Assembly: GCF_017874625.1 (NCBI RefSeq)
Contig: NZ_JAGIKZ010000006.1
Coordinates: 1-64,000, forward strand
DNA from: Cytobacillus eiseniae
Lineage (GTDB): Bacteria; Bacillota; Bacilli; Bacillales; Cytobacillaceae
Direction of reading: 5' to 3'
DNA: 64,000 nucleotides
A program made the translations under genes and the position numbers. The notes beneath the pieces were generated by a model that saw only the letters and a list, made by a program, of their open reading frames with translations, did no database searches and was not told the DNA's origin. Below, in pieces: positions 60,435 to 64,000 of this stretch. Position 1 is the stretch's first letter, and each line of letters begins with the position of its first letter.

Positions 60435-60833
60435 TCGTAGATATTTCCCGATTGTTAAAGATGACGTTGAAGTGACGAGGCCATTCCAAACTGCGGGAGT
60501 TACCATAGTAGTATGCTAAGTTGGATTTACCTGTATATTTCATGAATGAGTTTAAAAAGTGCCCTTTCATATTGAAAAGTGGAGGAAAGTAGAACATTTG
60601 TAAGGAAAGTTGATACCCAGTACATATGGTAATTTCTGTCCGTATTAAATGAACGATAATAACAGAATATACGGTTTGAATTGGATAAATTAATCACGTT
60701 ACAATTAAATAGGTATTAATTGAAATATTAATAAAGTTTTGAATTTGAGGTGAATTTAGCAACAGTTGTTATCTCTATTTTTACTAGATCACATCATTCG
60801 AAATATAGGCAAGAAAAAACAAGGAGGAAAAGC

Positions 60834-61727
60834 ATGATATTTAAAAGGGTTTTAGGCATTACATCAGCATTAATAGTAACACTTGGACTAGCAGCTTGTG
60901 GAGGAACTGAAACAGAAGACTCTGCAACAAAATCGATAGGAGAACAGTTAGATTATAAAATTGTTGGGATTGACCCAGGGGCGGGATTAATGAAACTAAC
61001 AATTGAAGATGCACTGCCTGAGTACGGTCTTGATAAGTGGAATGTTATTGAAGGTTCAGGTGCTGCAATGACAGCCGCATTGAAAAAGGCTTATGACAAG
61101 GAAGAGCCAATCATTGTGACAGGCTGGAATCCGCATTGGAAGTTTAATAGCTTTGACTTAAAATACTTAGAAGATCCAAAAGGAGTTTTTGGTGGAGCGG
61201 AAGATATTAATACAATCGCACGTCTAGGGTTAAAGGAAGACCATCCTGATGCACATTTATTATTAGATCAGTTTAACTGGGAACCAGCTGATATGGAAGA
61301 AGTCATGGGCTTCATTCAAGATGGAACAGATCCAGTTGATGCTGCTTCACGGTGGATAAGTGAAAATGAGGACTTACTGAGTGAATGGACAAAGGGCGTC
61401 AATAATGTGAACGGAGAAGAACTTACGCTGCTTTATGTAGCGTGGGACGATGTAATTGCTAGCTCACATGTTGCAGCAAATGCTCTTGAAAGTGTTGGGT
61501 ATGAGGTGAAATTGGTGCAGGTGGATGCAGGTCCAATGTGGGCTGGTGTGGCAGACGGAAGCGGAGATGCTATAGTAGGCGCATGGTTACCAACAACACA
61601 TGCTGTATATTATAAGGAATACGAAGGAAAGTTTGAAGACTTAGGACCAAATCTTCAAGGTACAATGCAAGGACTAGTCGTACCTGCATACATGGATATC
61701 GACTCCATAGAAGATTTAAAAGAATAA
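60834..61727 (+). CDS. Glycine-betaine-type substrate-binding lipoprotein (circularly permuted OpuAC)
   Basis: The 297-residue protein has a lipoprotein signal with LAAC (Cys near 22). Its two halves match OpuAC but in swapped order: first KIVGIDPGAG...VTGWNPHWKF...INTIARLGL, normally C-terminal, then YVAWDDVIASSHV...AWLPTTHAVYYKEY...VPAYMDIDSIEDL, normally N-terminal. Aromatic residues in GWNPHW, VAWDD and AWLPT would form the cation-binding cage. It should bind betaine or a related osmolyte outside the cell. No ATPase or permease gene is adjacent. AAGGAGG precedes the ATG; the upstream frame to 60750 is not used. Confidence 0.88.
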   Translation: MIFKRVLGITSALIVTLGLAACGGTETEDSATKSIGEQLDYKIVGIDPGAGLMKLTIEDALPEYGLDKWNVIEGSGAAMTAALKKAYDKEEPIIVTGWNPHWKFNSFDLKYLEDPKGVFGGAEDINTIARLGLKEDHPDAHLLLDQFNWEPADMEEVMGFIQDGTDPVDAASRWISENEDLLSEWTKGVNNVNGEELTLLYVAWDDVIASSHVAANALESVGYEVKLVQVDAGPMWAGVADGSGDAIVGAWLPTTHAVYYKEYEGKFEDLGPNLQGTMQGLVVPAYMDIDSIEDLKE

Positions 61728-61740
61728 TATAATTTTAGAG

Positions 61741-61778
61741 AAAAGATAGCAATATTCATCGTTTGCTATCTTTTCTTT
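61741..61778 (+). terminator. Terminator after the betaine-binding protein gene
   Basis: AAAAGATAGCAA...TTTGCTATCTTTT stem followed by CTTTAT. Confidence 0.85.
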
Positions 61779-61854
61779 ATCAGAGCTATAAGTCATGTCT
61801 AATCAAAGAAAATCTCATACATATAAGAAAAAAATAAGTAAAGGAGTGAATGAA

Positions 61855-62577
61855 ATGTTAATCGGAAGTATGAAGGAAATTGTTCGTCATCCAGTAAAGT
61901 CCTTTTACGGAGAAAGTGTACAAAAAACAAAAATAATGGAATATGGTTTATATGGAGATCGGAGTCACGCCTATTTAGATGAAACAAGTAAAGGTAATTT
62001 CTTTACAATCACTCAATTCCCGGAAATGGTTCGCTATAAAGCAAGGTTCATAGGGGAGGAATCCATAGAAAAATATCCAAAAGTTGAAGTAATGACACCT
62101 GGGGGCGAAATTGTTGATTGGGATGATGAAGAATTAATTCATGAATTGGAAAAAAAATCGAACCGAAAAATATCTACAAAAAAATATCTCCCTTCGCATG
62201 TGCCTATTTGTCCAATAGCAGAAGAGCCGATTCAGCTTGTAACGGATGCTTCCTTAGAGGGATTGGAGGAAATTTGGAAGGGTCAGGTAGACTCTAGACG
62301 CTTTCGTCCGAATCTACTCATTGCATTAAAAGATAAGGTACCATTTATAGAAGAAACATGGTTTGGCAGACGAATCAAAATAGGAAGAGACGTAGAAATT
62401 CAATTAAAAAGACATTGTAAAAGATGTATGATTATTACAGTTAATCCAGAAAATGCAGAAAGAGATCCGAGTTTGCATAAAACGGTTATAAGTGAAAGAA
62501 ACAATAATATGGGCGTTTATGCCTCTGTAATTAAAACTGGTGAAATTCATGTAGGGGATGAAGTGCATCTTCTCTAA
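61855..62577 (+). CDS. MOSC-domain protein
   Basis: The 240-residue protein has an N-terminal beta-barrel MOSC_N-like part (IVRHPVKSFYGESV, GLYGDRSHAYLD) and the MOSC core (DSRRFRPNLLI) with a Cys pair in KRHCKRCMIITVNP that is the likely molybdenum-cofactor sulfur site. MOSC proteins carry or use Mo-cofactor sulfur and reduce N-hydroxylated compounds; the exact substrate here is unknown. ATG 61855 is chosen for the AAAGGAGTG site; the frame extends to 61795 without one. Confidence 0.88.
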   Translation: MLIGSMKEIVRHPVKSFYGESVQKTKIMEYGLYGDRSHAYLDETSKGNFFTITQFPEMVRYKARFIGEESIEKYPKVEVMTPGGEIVDWDDEELIHELEKKSNRKISTKKYLPSHVPICPIAEEPIQLVTDASLEGLEEIWKGQVDSRRFRPNLLIALKDKVPFIEETWFGRRIKIGRDVEIQLKRHCKRCMIITVNPENAERDPSLHKTVISERNNNMGVYASVIKTGEIHVGDEVHLL

Positions 62578-62618
62578 TGAGTTTTGCTTAAAATTAGCGT
62601 AAAAAAAGAACAAGATTT

Positions 62619-62658
62619 CAGCAAGCGGATGAGCATATATTTCCGCTTGCTTCTTTTT
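62619..62658 (+). terminator. Terminator after the MOSC gene
   Basis: GCAAGCGGA...TCCGCTTGC stem followed by TTCTTTTT. Confidence 0.8.
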
Positions 62659-62814
62659 ATTATTCTATAAGGATTACTAAATTCGAAAATAGCTATAGAT
62701 GTAGTAAAGGGTTTAACTAGTAGGCAATATAAAATAGGTGGTAGGAGGCATCGTAAAAAACAGTGTAAATTGTGTAATCATATCAAGGGAAAAGATAGAA
62801 TGTTACGGCTTTTC

Positions 62815-63158
62815 ATATTTAGATATCGGATAGAGGGGATCAGGTTGAGTACCGAGCAGAAAAATAGACGGAGAAATTCCGCTTATTTCGTAATTTTTAA
62901 CAAAAAAGGCTTAAATAAGCGGAGAAACTCCGCCTATTGATTCAAAAAATGCAAAAAAGGACAATTTTACATTAAATAAGCGGAAAAATTCCGCTTATTC
63001 CCACGAAAAACGGGTTCATTCTGCATTTAGCCGGAAAATTTCCGCTTATCTTAAGATTGCCCGTTACTCGATTTAGGACAAGAGGTTTTCTTTAGATGAA
63101 AGTAAGGCTATAAGGGGACATTCTTTAGCAGAAGTCATATATTTGCCTCAACAACTCT
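62815..63158 (-). repeat. Palindrome cluster R4 with conserved flanks
   Basis: Four palindromes lie at about 62862-62887, 62913-62938, 62973-62999 and 63028-63050. Flanks and spacers match R3 (for example AATAGACGGAGAAA, AAAAAAGGC-TTAAATAAGCGG, TTCATTCT-CATTTAG-CGGAAAATTTCCGC, GTTACTCGATT, ATTTGCCTCAACAACT), giving an element of about 340 bases. It lies between the MOSC gene and the JetD-like gene; no other gene is seen in 62578-63349. Confidence 0.85.
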
Positions 63159-63349
63159 TTTTAGAGTAAGTAGTAGAGTGATTTTTTACAAGTCCATGCT
63201 CTATCCGCACACAGCGCTCCACAAACAATGAATGGGTTGTTCCCTAGAGGAAAATCCATTTACCGCCTCATAAGTAACTAGTTTATAATAAATAGATATC
63301 CCTTTTATAATAGGGTACTTTTCTTATGGAAAAAAGTAGAGGCAAGTAG

Positions 63350-64000
63350 GTGATTACAATCAACATCATTGAAACGCGGGTGAGAAGTTTTGTGGAAGAT
63401 ATTCAGCACCCTAAGCAAAAAAAGAAGATTAATATAAATGATTTAGAGCTTCAGCTTCGAAAGCTCTTGGATGATTATTTTGAAATGGACGGGTATTCGT
63501 TGTTCTATCAATCGATTGAGGCAATGCATGTCGAAGGAATATTGACGCCCATTCAAAATAAACAATATAACGGAAGAACACCAGCACTTCATCTATACTA
63601 TTGGGTGAATGTAAAGGTTCAGGAAGATAAATGGGATCGGCTTGAAATGATGAAAGTAAGTGATAGATTTGATTTTTCCTTTTACGAACGTCATCCTGAA
63701 TGGCAAACAAAAGAGGAATGGCTTCGAATTGAAAATGTATATACATTTCTAAAATCTAGTACGGATAGGGAAATGGTATCTGTGGAGGAAAGAAGTCTCG
63801 AACTGTTTGGACATGAAAAGTTTTTAGTGGATTCGGATAACTTCCCTGATGGCAAAGGATTTTTAACGCGAATTGGAGTAACGGAAAATCAGTTGAAAAT
63901 GGTGAATTATGGGGAGCCTTTTGTCTTTTGGATGAAGCAGGGAAAAGAAATAAAAGACATTCGAAGGGTTCTTATTGTTGAGAATCTATCTTTCTTTCAT
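63350..64000 (+). CDS. JetD/DUF2220-type (Wadjet-related) protein, 5' part only
   Basis: An open frame of 217 codons starts at GTG 63350 (AGAGG eight bases upstream) and runs off the window. The region RSLELFGHEKFLVD, then LTRIGVTE, and RRVLIVENLSFF at the end match the DUF2220 layout, in which a FGDEKFL-like segment is followed by the VEN motif that opens a TOPRIM-like nuclease domain. JetD is the nuclease of the Wadjet anti-plasmid system. In Wadjet it follows jetA, jetB and jetC, but here the upstream neighbour is a MOSC gene, so this may be a lone JetD-like protein or a differently ordered locus. Confidence 0.7.
   Translation, partial: MITINIIETRVRSFVEDIQHPKQKKKININDLELQLRKLLDDYFEMDGYSLFYQSIEAMHVEGILTPIQNKQYNGRTPALHLYYWVNVKVQEDKWDRLEMMKVSDRFDFSFYERHPEWQTKEEWLRIENVYTFLKSSTDREMVSVEERSLELFGHEKFLVDSDNFPDGKGFLTRIGVTENQLKMVNYGEPFVFWMKQGKEIKDIRRVLIVENLSFFH

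Noticed and set aside
60397-60597. Minus-strand 66-codon frame downstream of dus
   Set aside because: It overlaps the strong dus terminator and has no ribosome binding site.

Overview
The window is chromosomal DNA from an AT-rich, low-GC Gram-positive bacterium of the family Bacillaceae. The evidence is the rRNA operon tail, a complete purEKBCSQLFMNHD operon in Bacillus order behind a purine riboswitch and PurR-type boxes, the conserved yerABC-pcrB-pcrA-ligA-camS block, gatCAB, dgkB and rlmCD. Protein content looks closer to Cytobacillus/Neobacillus/Mesobacillus-like bacilli than to B. subtilis, but I cannot assign a species.

Layout. 1-480: 3' end of 23S rRNA, a structured spacer, 5S rRNA and terminator. 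480-1190: an IS200-type insertion sequence. 1190-4500: a palindrome cluster (R1), a membrane-fused dihydroorotate-dehydrogenase-like protein on the minus strand, then yebE-yebG. 4500-18200: purine control region and the pur operon, which makes IMP from PRPP. The operon has two oddities: purC and purS read as one frame, and a 607-base structured gap (with palindrome cluster R2) separates purF from purM. 18160-31540: a small membrane protein, DUF2892 protein, yerA, yerB, yerC, pcrB, pcrA, ligA, camS, proline/arginine catabolic pruA and a signal peptidase. 31990-38115: isocitrate lyase, yueI, a long non-coding gap with cluster R3, and gatCAB.

38300-48670 is a block between gatB and dgkB with regulatory modules: a LytTR regulator with a degenerate ABC-ATPase domain next to an ABC transporter, a thioredoxin-like protein, an FbpB-type small basic protein, an HTH/peptide-deformylase pair with its own operator, ppaC, plsY, and a four-gene ECF sigma/anti-sigma/membrane-protein operon. 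48970-51390 returns to conserved dgkB-rlmCD. 51400-59020 is accessory: a NIF3-like protein, a chemoreceptor with almost no outer domain, a truncated GIY-YIG (UvrC-like) gene, two serine beta-lactamase-like hydrolases and a ParE-type toxin-antitoxin pair. 59320-64000: dus, a circularly permuted glycine-betaine binding lipoprotein, a MOSC protein, cluster R4, and the first 217 codons of a JetD/DUF2220-type (Wadjet-related) gene that runs off the window.

The most unusual non-coding signal is a family of four clusters (R1-R4), each with four copies of a short palindrome around TAAGCGGA/TCCGCTTA spaced every 50-60 bases. The spacers are also related, so each cluster looks like a ~200-340 base dispersed element. 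A second dispersed element occurs as one full copy (20691-20937), one internally deleted copy (22495-22571) and one eroded copy (34671-34746).
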